Source of the DNA: Limnoperna fortunei
Lineage: Eukaryota; Mollusca; Bivalvia; Mytilida; Modiolidae
Direction of reading: 5' to 3'
Assembly: GCA_944474755.1 (NCBI GenBank)
Contig: OX104112.1
Location: 124,001 to 188,000 of the forward strand
DNA length: 64,000 bases
Below, piece after piece: positions 13,641 through 24,270 of the stretch (its first letter is position 1; the number at the start of each line of letters is the position of its first letter). The notes under the pieces were generated by a model. It searched no databases. It saw only the letters and a program-made list of their open reading frames with translations, and was not told where the DNA came from. Both the position numbers and the translations under genes were made by a program.

Positions 13641-14690
13641 CATGAAGTGTTCCTTTGGTTTTATCCATTACAATAATGTTGTTAATCTCCAAAAACGAAA
13701 TAATGTTTCATCATATCTTTCACTTAGGAGATAACTCTCCTGTATTTAGAGAACAGTTGGTGATTTGATGGTTGGATTTGGGTTTACTGGCGACTAAGTG
13801 GAGCTAATAAACAAATATTTCTTACCATAAAATCACCAAAGTGATGCAGGCAAATTCTCAAATACATTATGGTTTTCTCCATTCCAATGTAACAACAATA
13901 AATAATGAGTTAACTGACTAAAATGAGAATTTTTTTAATTTCTTATATTTCAGAAATTATCCAGTGTCTATAAGTACTGCTTGCTGTTTAGTTGTTGTAC
14001 ATGCATCAAACATCCACATTTATTGGGAGAAAAATATAATAGCCTTTTGAAACCACTGACCTTCAGCAGAATAATAGAAAATATTTGTAAATAGAATTTG
14101 AAGTCGACCAACCTGACAGAAGTCAGGCTTAACCTCACAATCTCAGGGATGAGATGCCTAAGTGTACCACCTACTTTAACCATTCAGTCACTCAGGCCCC
14201 CAGATTTTTTATATGATATTTAATGTTACCAGGATTAACACAAAAAAAGCAACTCCTTCAATTAGTCTGGCCAATCAGAAGAAAAATAGTAAAGAAAACC
14301 GACCGAACAACAAGATCCAAAAGTCAAGGGACAGTTAAAAATTCGGATATAGACAAACGCAACACAAAAAAAAAACAAAAAAACATAAAGAGAGTAGCCC
14401 GAACCCAATAAAAACCATCAGGTGCTCTGGACGAGTAAGCAGTGCCTGCCTCTAATTAGACAAAGTTCGAGTTACTCATCGTCATGTCTTGGGAAAAGTC
14501 AAATCCAGGAATAAGAATCACTACCTATGACACTGCAGTGATCGGTCTAGAAAATCGGTATACTGATCGCATGAGCTAGAATAACGTATAAGTTGTGAAA
14601 TGTACACACCATACGCTGGAGCTGCTGCTGGAATGTTGCTGTCGATGAACGGGAAGAACATATATGAATACTTTTTTGCATAATAGATAC
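13641..14690. other. Intron remainder
   Basis: AT-rich intron. 14140-14205 looks like a decayed minus-strand SINE head (acctactttaaccattcagt near ggccccc). An A-rich run is at 14368-14390. No coding region is supported. Confidence 0.5.
14140..14205 (-). mobile_element. tRNA-type SINE head fragment, decayed
   Basis: The order cacaatctcag, accacctactttaaccattcagtcactcaggcccc parallels the tRNA-like end of the intact SINEs at 19.2 and 50.5 kb, with many differences. Confidence 0.4.
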
Positions 14691-14916
14691 CTCTGTGATA
14701 ATTCCACCTGATTTATAAATCCTCTGTCTTTCTTCCTTGTCTTTATTGGCAACAAACAATCTTGATAAAGGAACAGCTTCACCATGGTGACAGATCACAG
14801 CCTCAGTATCACCAACATTTGCTACATTCAGCACAAATCTGTTATCTGCTTCGGACTTCCTTATATGGCAAAGTATGCCTGCAGCTCCAATTTTCTGACC
14901 AACTGATTTCAGTTTA
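14691..14916 (-). CDS. Phlpp: PHLPP PP2C domain exon (middle part)
   Basis: The translation has KLKSVGQKIGAAGILCHI, then LNVANVGDTEAVICHHG, VPLSRLFV and SGGIITE. These are the PP2C strands around the conserved NVGD element, where Asp supports metal binding. The acceptor AG is at 14917-14918 and the donor GTATC starts at 14690. It has 226 bases: one base finishes a Ser codon, then 75 codons follow and it exits in phase 0, joining GAT GGT of the terminal exon. The intron that follows holds the 8.8-kb array. Confidence 0.9.
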
Positions 14917-15095
14917 CTGTAAAAACAAACAGTAAACATAAATTTCTATTCTATTTTATTAAAATTTACAGTCAAACTATGCTCAAACTTGGATGGCTCA
15001 AATACCACCGATTTCTCAAACTGTTTTTGAAGTCCTGTCATTTATTTCTATATACCCGTATGCTTGTACAAAAAAAAAGGTTATTCAAAAGCCAA

Positions 15096-15604
15096 TTTCT
15101 CGAAAACCCAAACACATGTATAGGTCCCTTTGATAGTTAATTAATGCAAGTCACTATCAATAACTGGAATTAAAATTATAAGAATCGGTGTGAAGCAATT
15201 AACTTCAGGTACAAAAGACGTGGATAACAGAAGCCATAACAATTAGTACAGGTGTTTCATTTTAAAAAGCAGATAATAATTTGTCATGACTGGTGTTTAA
15301 TTTTAACAGGCAAATAAACATCAATTTTTGTTAAATAAAAGTATATTCGATTTCTCGAAAACCCAAACACATGTATAGGTCCCTCTGATAGTAAATTCAT
15401 GTCAGTCACTATCAATAACTCGAATTAAAATTATAAGCATCGGTGTGAAGCAATTAACTTAAGGTACAAAAGTCGTGGATAACAGAAGCCATAACAATAA
15501 GTACAGGTGTTTCATTTAAAAAAGCAGATAATAATTTGTCATGACAGGTGATTAAATTTAACAGGCAAATAAACGTTAATTTTTGTTAAATAAAAGTATT
15601 AACT
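15096..15604 (+). repeat. Tandem duplication, two copies of about 255 bp
   Basis: The copies start at tttctcgaaaacccaaacac (15096 and 15351) and stay close through agtacaggtgtttcattt and gttaaataaaagtat. Only scattered substitutions separate them. It lies in the intron between the two PP2C exons. Confidence 0.88.
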
Positions 15605-15956
15605 GCACCAATCGGATTATGAAATCAAAATGAAATCATTCCAGTTAAAAATCATTTACCACTTTTGTTAATAAGTGCAGTTTATTTGATATTAAAAACA
15701 ATTGTTAAAGCCAAGATAACATGTCAGCAATGAATACTGTAGGAACTATTGACGTGATTTAACTGAGACAGTGTACAAACTGGTTTTTGCACAATCAAGA
15801 GAAGTAAAAAATAACAGATGTTGAAATTTCAAATTTCACATACTATAACACCTGACATAACTTTATTAGTGTACAAATTCTTGAAATAAACATCTAAATA
15901 CATTCAAAATGAATTTTCGTTCACAAAATAACAATACCGCATGTAGGAAATTAACG

Positions 15957-16212
15957 AGTGACTTAAAAACAAAAACTGCCATGGTACATAACAGATTGTC
16001 CAACTTTGGTTACCCTGAACTACCAATAGCTGGACCCAGCAAGTTTGAGTTATCAAGGTTATATTGTATATGTAAATCAAATGTGACCTAAAAACAAAAA
16101 CTGCCATGGTACATAACAGATTGTCCAACTTTGGTTACCCTGAACTACCAATAGCTGGACCCAGCAAGTTTGAGTTATCAAAGTTATATTGTATATGTAA
16201 ATCAAATGTGAT
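15957..16212 (+). repeat. Tandem duplication, two copies of 125 bp
   Basis: Two copies of a unit with aaaactgccatggtacataa are offset by 125 bp and almost identical, suggesting a recent duplication. Confidence 0.9.
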
Positions 16213-16351
16213 ATCATCGAAATCAGGAATATCATACTAAAATAGGGAGACAACTGAAAACAATTAGTATTATTATATTTTTTTATTTCTTAAACATAGG
16301 TTGGGAATATTCAACAATGAATTAAAACATAGAGCATAATAATTAATTAGT

Positions 16352-16731
16352 CTCTTTAGCCATGTGTTAAAGTAGTTAGTCTTTAGCCATGTGTTAAAGT
16401 AGTTAGTCTTTAGCCATGTGTTAAAGTAGTTAGTCTTTAGCCATGTGTTAAAGAAGTTAGTCTTTAGCCATGTGTTAAAGTAGTTAATCTTTAGCCATGT
16501 GTTAAAGTAGTTAGTCTTTAGCCATGTGTTAAAGTAGTTAGTCTTTAGCCATGTGTTACAGTAGTTAGTCTTTAGCCATGTGTTAAAGTAGTTAGTCTTT
16601 AGCCATGTGTTAAAGTAGTTAGTCTTTAGCCATGTGTTAAAGTAGTTAGACTTTAGCCATGTGTTAAAGTAGTTAGTCTTTAGCCATGTGTTAAAGTAGT
16701 TAGTCTTTAGCCATGTGTTAAAGTAGTTAGT
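16352..16731 (+). repeat. 27-bp minisatellite, about 14 copies
   Basis: The unit is agccatgtgttaaagtagtt plus agtcttt. Because 27 is a multiple of three, the minus strand shows a spurious open frame of nine-residue repeats (NYFNTWLKT). It lies about 90 bases from the donor of the 16821 exon. Confidence 0.95.
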
Positions 16732-16820
16732 CATCATCATCAACATGTCATCATTTAACAGGAAATAATGAAAAATCTGCTTTCTACATGTTCAGCAAGC
16801 ATTAATTCAATCATATATAC

Positions 16821-17015
16821 CTGTATATAGCCAGCATTGTGTACTTCATATAGTTGTGGTGAGTAGTTTGGTGATGAATCTCACCAAGTATTGCCTTGTC
16901 CCCATTGTTCTGCAGTAGTTTGACAACTTCGTCACTTCTACCACCATCAAATATACCAAAAAGCCCCTCCACTTCATTGGCAAAGCTTGGCTTGTTGATT
17001 ATCCCTACTGACAAC
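16821..17015 (-). CDS. Phlpp: PHLPP PP2C domain exon (N-terminal part)
   Basis: The exon encodes the beginning of the PP2C phosphatase fold: LSVGIINKPSF, then GLFGIFDGGRSDEVVKLLQ. The FDG element is the family's metal-binding Asp-Gly. Canonical PP2Cs have DGHGG here, and PHLPPs are known to be divergent. The acceptor AG is at 17016-17017 and the donor GT at 16819-16820. The 195-base length is phase-consistent with both neighbours. The intron before it holds the 46-bp array; the intron after it starts near a 27-bp array. Confidence 0.88.
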
Positions 17016-17257
17016 CTATTTTATATAAATAACATGTAGTATTTATTTTGGAAACATTAAAAACTTTAAAATATTAAATATTTGTAAAACACTTCAAGCA
17101 AAATTCAGACTTTTAAAAAAATAAAACTCCATACTATTCTTTTCCACTCTTAGCAACAAAACAGTTTTTTTTCCTTGACAGTATAGTTTTACTTTTTTGA
17201 TGTGTGACAAAAATGTTCTATAAAGACTTCATATAAATTTTGCCTCAAACAGCAAGA

Positions 17258-20075
17258 AGGTACAACTGATATATAATTATATATGAGGATACCAGTTATC
17301 AGAAGGTACAACTGGTACATAATTATATAAGAGGATACCAGTTATCAGAAGGTACAACTGGTACATAATTGTATAAGAGGATACCAGTTATCAGAAGGCA
17401 CAACTGGTACATAATTGTATAAGAGGATACCAGTTATCAGAAGGCACAAATGGTACATAATTATATAAGAGGATACCAGTTATCAGAAGGTACAACTGGT
17501 ACATAATTATATAAGAGGATACCAGTTATCAGAAGGTACAACTGGTACATAATTATATAAGAGGATACCAGTTAATAAAAGGTACAACTGGTACATAATT
17601 ATATAAGAGGATACCAGTTAATACAAGGTACAACTGGTACATAATTATATAAGAGGATACCAGTTAACAGAGGTACAAATGGTTCATAATTATATAAGAG
17701 GATACCAGTTATCAGAAGGTACAACTGGTACATAATTATATAAGAGGATACCAGTTATCAGAAGGTACAACTGGTACATAATTATATAAGAGGATACCAG
17801 TTAATAAAAGGTACAACTGGTACATAATTATATAAGAGGATACCAGTTAATACAAGGTACAACTGGTACATAATTAAATAAGAGTATACCAGTTAACAGA
17901 GGTACAAATGGTTCATAATTATATAAGAGGATACCAGTTATCAGAAGGTACAACTGGTACATAATTATATAAGAGGATACCAGTTATCAGAAGGTACAAC
18001 TGGTACATAATTATATAAGAGGATACCAGTTAACAGAAGTACAACTGGTACATAATTATATAAGAGGGTACCAGTTAATAAAAGGTACAACTGGTACATA
18101 ATTGTATAAGAGGATACAAGTTAAGAGAAGGTACAACTGGTACATAATTATATAACAGGATACCAGTTAAGAGAAGGTACAACTGGTACATAATTATATA
18201 AGAGGATACCAGTTAACAAGGTACAACTGGTACATAATTATATAAGAGGGTACCAGTTAACAGAAGGTACAACTGGTACATAATTATATAACAGGATACC
18301 AGTTAATAAAAGGTACAACTGGTACATAATTATATAAGAAGACACCAGTTATCAGAAGGTACAACTGGTACATAATTATATAAGAGTATACCAGTTAACA
18401 GAAGTACAAATGGTTCATAATTATATAAGAGGATACCAGTTAACAGAAGGTACAACTGGTACATAATTATATAAGAGGGTACCAGTTAACAGAAGTACAA
18501 ATGGTACATAATTATATAAGAGGATACCAGTTAATAAAGGGTACAACTGGTACATAATTATATAAGAGGGTACCAGTTAACAGAAGGTACAACTGGTACA
18601 TAATTATATAAGAGGATACCAGTTAATAAAGGGTACAACTGGTACATAATTATATAAGAGTATACCAGTTAACAGAAGGTACAACTGGTACATAATTATA
18701 TAAGAGTATACCAGTTAACAGAAGTACAAATGGTTCATAATTATATAAGAGGATACCAGTTAACAGAAGGTACAACTGGTACATAATTATATAAGAGGGT
18801 ACCAGTTAACAGAAGGTACAACTGGTACATAATTATATAAGAGGATACCAGTTAACAGAAGGTACAACTGGTACATAATTATATAAGAAGATACCAGTTA
18901 ACAGAAGGTACAACTGGTACATAATTATATAAGAGGATACCAGTTAATAAAAGGTACAACTGGTACATAATTATATAAGAAGATACCAGTTAACAGAAGG
19001 TACAACTGGTACATAATTATATAAGAGGGTACCAGTTAACAGAAGTACAAATGGTACATAATTATATAAGAGGATACCAGTTAAGAGAAGGTACAACTGG
19101 TACATAATTATATAAGAAGATACCAGTTAACAGAAGGTACAACTGGTACATAATTATATAAGAGGGTACCAGTTAACAGAAGTACAAATGGTACATAATT
19201 ATATAAGTTTGTTTGTTTGTTTGATGGTGTTTAACGCCACTTTCAGCAATTTTTCAGCTATATCATGGCGTCCAGTTTTTATTGGGGGAGGAAGCCGGAG
19301 TACCCGGAGAAAACCCCCGACCTGCGGTAGGAAAACTGGCAATCCTTGTCAATTAAGATTGGAATCGAGTACACCCTGCCTGCAGTGAGAATCGAACCCG
19401 CAATCTCAGTGTTGACAGACCACGTGATCAATAGTAGACGAACTACCTTGACCACTCGGCCACCGAGGCCCCTAATTATATAAGAGGATACCAGTTAATA
19501 AAAGGTACAACTGGTACATAATTATATAAGAGGATACCAGTTATCAGAAGGTACAACTGGTACATAATTATATAAGAGTATACCAGTTACAGAAAGTACA
19601 ACTTGTTCATAAATATATAAGAGGGTAAAAGTTAATAAAAGGTACAACTGGTACATAATTATATAAGAGGGTACCAGTTAACAGAAGTACAAATAGTACA
19701 TAATTTTATAAGAGGATACCAGTTAATAAAAGGCACAAATGATACATAATTATATAAGAGGATACCAGTTAACAGAAGGTAAAACTGGTACATAATTATA
19801 TACAAGGATACCAGTTACAGAAGTACAGATGGTACATAATTATATAAGAGGATATCAGTTAAGAGAAGGTACATCTAGTACATAATTATATAAGAGGATA
19901 CCAGTGCAGAAGGTACATCTAGTACATAATTATATAAGAGGATACCAGTTAACAGAAGGTAAAACTGGTACATAATTATATACAAGGATACCAGTTACAG
20001 AAGTACAGATGGTACATAATTATATAAGAGGATATCAGTTAAGAGAAGGTACAACTGGTACATAATTATATTAAC
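17258..20075 (+). repeat. 46-bp minisatellite, about 55 copies, interrupted by a SINE
   Basis: The unit starts ggtacaactggtacataatt and continues atataagaggataccagtta plus a six-base end that varies. Each unit contains AACTGGTA and, 18 bases on, its exact reverse complement TACCAGTT, so single strands can fold. Copies become more diverged after 19560. The SINE at 19208-19472 splits one unit. It fills most of the PHLPP intron between 17015 and 21331. Confidence 0.96.
19208..19472 (-). mobile_element. Full-length tRNA-derived SINE inside the 46-bp array
   Basis: On the minus strand it starts with a tRNA-like head: A-box-like tggccgagtggtcaagg and B-box-like ggttcgattctc. It then has a conserved body (ggttttctccgggtactcc, ttgctgaaagtggcgtt) and a (caaa)n tail. 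A 12-base target duplication taattatataag flanks it (19196-19207 and 19473-19484). The design resembles molluscan V-SINE/MetaSINE-type families; the exact family was not checked. Confidence 0.9.
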
Positions 20076-20197
20076 AGTAAAAACAAATCCCCATCAATTC
20101 TGTTGATATCTATAGTCTAACAAGCCATCTATGAATTGTTGGTGCCATATTGGCACAAAGAACAATTTTAATTGGGCTGTTTGTTTTTTTAACATGA

Positions 20198-21224
20198 CAG
20201 TGATTTAGCTAGCCCTTGCCACTTTCGCAATTGGCAAATCCTTTTCAGAAATGACGAAAATATTTTGAGCGTATTTCGCCACTTAAAATTTTAAAATTTC
20301 AAAATTTTCATCGTCAAAATTGTATAGATAAATCCAAACATCTTACCTAAGGTACAGGTTTATGACCCAAGGCAATTAAAGTAATTATGTAATAGACATG
20401 CCACCAGGGCCCAGCGCCATAAACATTTTCTTTGCTGAGAACTTTTTTATTCTCAATTTCATCCAATCAAATCTATCATTTTCCCTTGTTGTCATGGTAA
20501 TTGAGTAAATTCTCATGCTGAGAAAAACTGTTTTACTCAAGTATGTTTTATGGCGCTGGGCCCAGATATTATTTGATAATTAATCACTTAAGTACTGTGT
20601 ACACATCATCACACGCGATCAAACATAGCAGTTGGATAGTCCCACATCGCCTTGTTCATCATTGCTCTGTCATTTTGACAAAGACATCTTAAATCTCCTT
20701 ATAATTTTATTGCTATTATAGTCAGAAATTATCATATTTTTGTTATAGCCTCATATTTATCATGTACGCGCCATTTGTTTACGCTGGTTCCATCGTGCTT
20801 TTACTTTATATATATAGTGTAGGTTAAAATACTATCAGAAACCAGTTCAAAGCAAAAGATAATACTGACAGTTTTCAGAGCGGATATGAACTCGATGCCG
20901 GAGATGGCAAAATACGATGCTTCTAGAATTTAAATGACTTGTAAAAATTTAAACATAAACAAAAATTAATATTTTGGCAATCACTTTTGTAAAGTTTTCC
21001 TTTAAATCTGCTCAAACATGTTCTATGGCAATATTACATTGAATACATAATATATTATAAAATTGTGCTAGAAAATATTAATTATTTATTCATGTTTATT
21101 GTATTCATTAATTAATGATCTTGCATGCATTTATACATATAAATAAATATACACACATATAAGATCTTAAAAATCGTTACATGCAAAAGTGACTAATTGT
21201 TCAAAAATCCTAGCTAAAACCCTG
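20198..21224. mobile_element. Possible hAT-like non-autonomous element with a nested MITE
   Basis: The ends are inverted: CAGTGATTTAGCTAG at the left and, reverse-complemented, CAGGGTTTTAGCTAG at the right. The CAG-type start is usual for hAT termini. No matching 8-bp target duplication is seen, so this is tentative. A smaller MITE (20407-20563) lies inside. Confidence 0.4.
20407..20563. mobile_element. 157-bp MITE with 17-bp perfect terminal inverted repeats
   Basis: The left end GGGCCCAGCGCCATAAA and right end TTTATGGCGCTGGGCCC are exact reverse complements. The interior is AT-rich and non-coding, with secondary inverted words (gctgagaa, ttctcatgctgag). No clear target duplication is visible, so the superfamily is open. 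Confidence 0.75.
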
Positions 21225-21330
21225 CACGATTATGGCGCAAAGTGCCCCATGTATGCTGTTATGAAACAGGACTTACTTTATTCAATGTTACTCAAGGAAT
21301 TCCCCCCCCCCAGTTTTTTAATATACTTAC

Positions 21331-21465
21331 TTATTCCTAATTCCAGATGTTTGTGACAGCCCTGTTTGCCATAGTAACCCGGTACTGTCAAACACTGCCT
21401 GTCGGAGGTCAAGTATTGACCTGTTCTGACCTCGCATATCTACACTACATATCTTCTTCATATTG
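21331..21465 (-). CDS. Phlpp: PHLPP exon joining LRRs to the PP2C domain
   Basis: The 135-base exon reads through without stops and ends in GIRNK, which continues in the next exon as LSVGII. This is the position where PHLPP proteins enter the PP2C domain. The acceptor AG is at 21466-21467 and the donor GTAAGT starts at 21330 on the minus strand. Phase is 2 in and 2 out, which fits both neighbours. Residues in the middle (FDSTGLLWQTGLSQTSG) resemble the linker region of the family. Confidence 0.86.
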
Positions 21466-21714
21466 CTATAAATAAAACATTGTTAAATACAATTGTTGTC
21501 AATTGATGTTACTAAATAAGCTGGTTAAATTTCTAGTTTGGTTAAAATGAAGGACATGTTTATTGTACAAATTCTGGCTCAAAAAAACATCTGTATTATT
21601 TTCTTGGTTGACATAACCTGTTAAAAACAAACTTGGCCATGTCACAAAACCATGTATTGAACAATTTGACAATTAATTTTAGTAGTAGACTAATCAGAAA
21701 CTGTTTTTCTCTTT

Positions 21715-22015
21715 TTAGTAACTGACGACTTGACTTTCTTCCCAAAAAGTCAAATCCAATAACAAGCTACTTGTTAATGCAAGCTTGCTATATCCAACGT
21801 TTCAGCATGATTGGTTTATATGTTTTTCTATTTTTAGCAACAGTGACCTTGATCTTGATCCGAGTGGCCCCAAATGCAATCACAAGCTAGGTTTTCATGA
21901 AAGCTTTCTATATATCCAAAATTTCAGTAAGATTGGTTTATCCAAACTGAAGTCATTGACTGGAAACCCTCTGTTTGATGCCACCTGCCTGCCATCTTAT
22001 TACCTTGACTTTCGT
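21715..22015 (+). repeat. Dispersed repeat, two diverged copies of about 116 bp
   Basis: Two diverged copies are each bounded by tttttagyaac and gattggttta. The second includes gtgaccttgatcttgatcc and tccaaaatttcagtaag, a pattern I associate with dispersed repeats in bivalve introns. No coding support. Confidence 0.5.
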
Positions 22016-22134
22016 TGAAAACCTGGTTAAAAAGTTAACCAAGAGCAACAAACTGCATGTAAAAAATAAATCCTCATTGCTGGAGTGCACAGTTTTAATT
22101 TTTAAATGTTAAAATTTTTACAAGAAAAATATAC

Positions 22135-22262
22135 CTGATTCCTTTGAGAACCGTGGTATCTAAGTTGATGTTGTTACCAGATATGTCTAACAGATTCACC
22201 TGAGATGACATCAGATTGGCTACTGTAATATCTGACAATCTGTTAGATCCCACCTCTAACAC
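22135..22262 (-). CDS. Phlpp: PHLPP LRR exon with a tandemly copied acceptor end
   Basis: The exon is 128 bases and starts in phase 0 (VLEVGSNRLSDITV, then VNLLDISGNNINL). It ends with AG, which pairs with C of the next exon to form Ser. The acceptor AG is at 22263-22264 and the donor GT at 22133-22134. Residues match the last LRRs before the phosphatase domain. About 37 bases of the exon start plus its acceptor and upstream intron are repeated three more times upstream (see the repeat entry), so decoy acceptors and partial exons exist next to it. Confidence 0.87.
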
Positions 22263-22590
22263 CTGTCAAAATATTGTATATATTAAATAATAAGGATTGT
22301 CTCCCCTACACTATAGTAATATCTGACAATCTGTTAGATCCCACCTCTAACACCTGTCAAAATATAGTATGCATTAAATAATTAGAATTATCTCCCCTAC
22401 AATATAGTTATATCGGACAATCTGTTAGATCCTACCTCTAACACCTGACAAAATATTGTATGTATTAAATAATTAGAATTATCTCCCCTACAACAAAAGT
22501 AATATCTGACAATCTGTTAGATCCGACATCTAACAACTGCCAAAATATTGTATGCATTAAATAATTAGATATACCTCCCCTTCAACAAAA
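22226..22590 (+). repeat. About 91-bp tandem repeat that includes an exon start and its splice acceptor
   Basis: Four copies of a unit begin at atatctgacaatctgttaga and run through cctctaacacctgtcaaaat into tctcccctacaayatagt. The first copy covers the start of the PHLPP LRR exon (22262 and below) and its acceptor. The other three copies lie in the upstream intron. The copies at about 22.36 and 22.27 kb keep the gacag acceptor; others change it (gtcag, ggcag). Confidence 0.9.
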
Positions 22591-22899
22591 TAATAAAACA
22601 AAATATCTCCCCTTACACATGAAATATTAGATGTTGTCGGCTTGACACATTTTCCTGAAATCTGTGCTAAGCCTGGAAATTTCAGAAATAATGATACCAT
22701 AATGACTTCTTCTTTTCACATATTTGATTTACAATATTTAGAGTTTATTATAAATTCTGGTAAAACTTATAAAAATAATCTCCTTTTAGTGCTGAATCTC
22801 AAAGTGCTGAAGATCTTTTATTCTTGACACTTAACCTTTTATTGATATCAATCTCCCCTTAATTACTGATAATTCACAAATATGACATAAACTAATTAC

Positions 22900-23060
22900 C
22901 TTTAAACACTGTGCTCTTTTGAAATCTGGAAGATCTTTGATAAAGTTTGCATTGATTCTAAGAATTTGAAGCTTAGGATGTTTCCCTAAAGCTGATGGTA
23001 AATTCCTCAACTGGTTCCATGACAGATTTAGCTCCTGTAAGGTCTCCAGTTGTATAATAT
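22900..23060 (-). CDS. Phlpp: PHLPP LRR exon
   Basis: The exon encodes two leucine-rich repeats (LQELNLSWNQLRNLP and LQILRINANFIKDLP) in phase 1-in, phase 0-out. The acceptor AG is at 23061-23062 and the donor GT at 22898-22899. It has 161 bases: two that finish a split codon, then 53 codons with no stop. The spacing LxxLxLxxN fits the family. It joins in frame to the 22135-22262 exon. Confidence 0.88.
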
Positions 23061-23563
23061 CTTTGTTAGGAAAATATACAAAAATATAAAATTTACAGCA
23101 TTGTATACAATACACCCTATTCTCACAAGTGGTGTCATTAATTAGCCAATTATTGTTCAGTAAAACATGGCCATGGTCATTTCACCGAACGCTGAACATT
23201 CTGTTAACTAAATAGCAGAAAAAAGATACAAATTATTGAAACAGTTAAATAGCTGATAATATGTGTAATACCCCATTGAGTCTCAAACTCTGCCCATCTA
23301 AAAAATCATCCAAGACATTTCTGTAGCTAGAACAGCATTTAAATTCATTTGTATAACCATCAAGTTCCACAGAAATAGTTATAACATAAATAATTTCAAA
23401 AACAGTTTTGGTGTAGTTGCAGTGATTCTGTTTTAGATCAAGACATTGTTTTAATCAATTTGCACACAATTTACAATGATTTATACTGTAGCAATAGTAT
23501 GAAAAACAAAGAAGCACAAAAACTTGTGCAACTTTTTACATAAGAACTCCAAAATTACAATAC

Positions 23564-23761
23564 CTGTTTCTTTATTCTGTTATAAAGTTGTGAGCCAGAT
23601 GAAGAATCTTAAGTCTAGTAAAAGTACAGACAAACCAAATAGCTGAGTCATCAAGATGGTTGAATGACATGTATAGTTCCTGCAGTCTGTATGGTGAAAT
23701 ACAGGGAGGAAACTCAGGGAGGTCTTTTAATGTTTTCATTGTCAAATTAAGGTATCTCAGC
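23564..23761 (-). CDS. Phlpp: PHLPP LRR exon (frame broken near its 3' end)
   Basis: The translation carries LRR signatures (LRYLNL, LQELYMSFNHL, LKILHLAHNFI). The acceptor AG is at 23762-23763 and the donor GT at 23562-23563. The frame meets TAA just after the residues NFITE, and the exon leaves in phase 2 although the next exon needs phase 1. Removing one base in the gaataaag stretch would remove the stop, restore phase and give the 23-residue spacing between consecutive LRR starts. A one-base insertion, real or from assembly, is therefore the simplest reading. LRRs in PHLPP form the curved scaffold N-terminal to the phosphatase domain. A 105-bp tandem duplication lies immediately upstream. 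Confidence 0.8.
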
Positions 23762-23869
23762 CTACAATAGATGTGAGAAGCTATTATTATATCATGGTAT
23801 GAATTTTTATAAGAAAAGAAGGAAATATTATTTACTATATAGGAGACAGGTAGTGTTATTTGGTCAAAA

Positions 23870-24135
23870 TCAGATATCAATTAAGCCGCCAGTCTCTATA
23901 CTGTGTAATGTGATTAGGCTGTAAATATATGTTGATTCTATTGTTTCCTGACAGCATCTGGTTCCTGGTCCAAATCAGATATTAATTAAGCTACCAGTCT
24001 CTACATTGCGTAATGTGATCAGGTTGTAAATATCTGTTGATTCTATTGTTTCCTGACAGCATCTGGTTCCTGGTCCAAATCAGATATTAATTAAGCTACC
24101 AGTCTCTACACTGTGTAATGTGATCAGTTTTGTTA
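23870..24135 (+). repeat. 105-bp tandem repeat, about 2.5 copies
   Basis: Copies carry caaatcagatattaattaag, accagtctctaca and gttgattctattgtttcctg, offset by 105 bp. A decayed relative is seen near 26967-27015. It lies just upstream of the 23761 exon. Confidence 0.85.
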
Positions 24136-24235
24136 GGTGTTGAGATTTTGCTGCACTATTGCAGAATCATGACTTAACTCTGAAAAAAACTTGGTAATAG
24201 ACAGTATTTAAAATATATTATAATAATAGAAAGCC

Positions 24236-24270
24236 TCAATGGGTCAGTGGTTAAGGTAGTTAGTCATCAG
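24236..24270 (+). mobile_element. SINE head fragment
   Basis: gggtcagtggttaaggtagtt matches the A-box side of the local tRNA-headed SINE family; the rest is missing. Confidence 0.4.

Larger units (their letters stand above)
2615..23761 (-). other. Phlpp: PHLPP-type phosphatase gene, 3' part (gene span)
   Basis: Seven exons on the minus strand follow the PHLPP order: LRRs, PP2C phosphatase domain, long polar tail. PHLPP phosphatases dephosphorylate the hydrophobic motif of AKT and the turn/hydrophobic motifs of PKC at membranes and in the cytosol (family knowledge). Exon joins were set by GT/AG sites and codon phase. From 23060 down to 4791 all joins are phase-consistent and read through without a stop. 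Breaks lie in the 23564-23761 exon and in the tail. The gene must begin upstream (higher coordinates); no RA, PH or further LRR exon was recognised in 24-64 kb. Introns are unusually repeat-rich. Confidence 0.88.

Noticed and set aside
16273..16746. 157-codon minus-strand frame of NYFNTWLKT repeats
   Set aside because: It is a read-through of the 27-bp intronic array; no domain outside the repeat.
19188..19388. Frames in SINE copies (also 25929, 50380 and 51046)
   Set aside because: They translate the SINE body and share the same Phe/Ser/Arg words; non-coding RNA-derived element.
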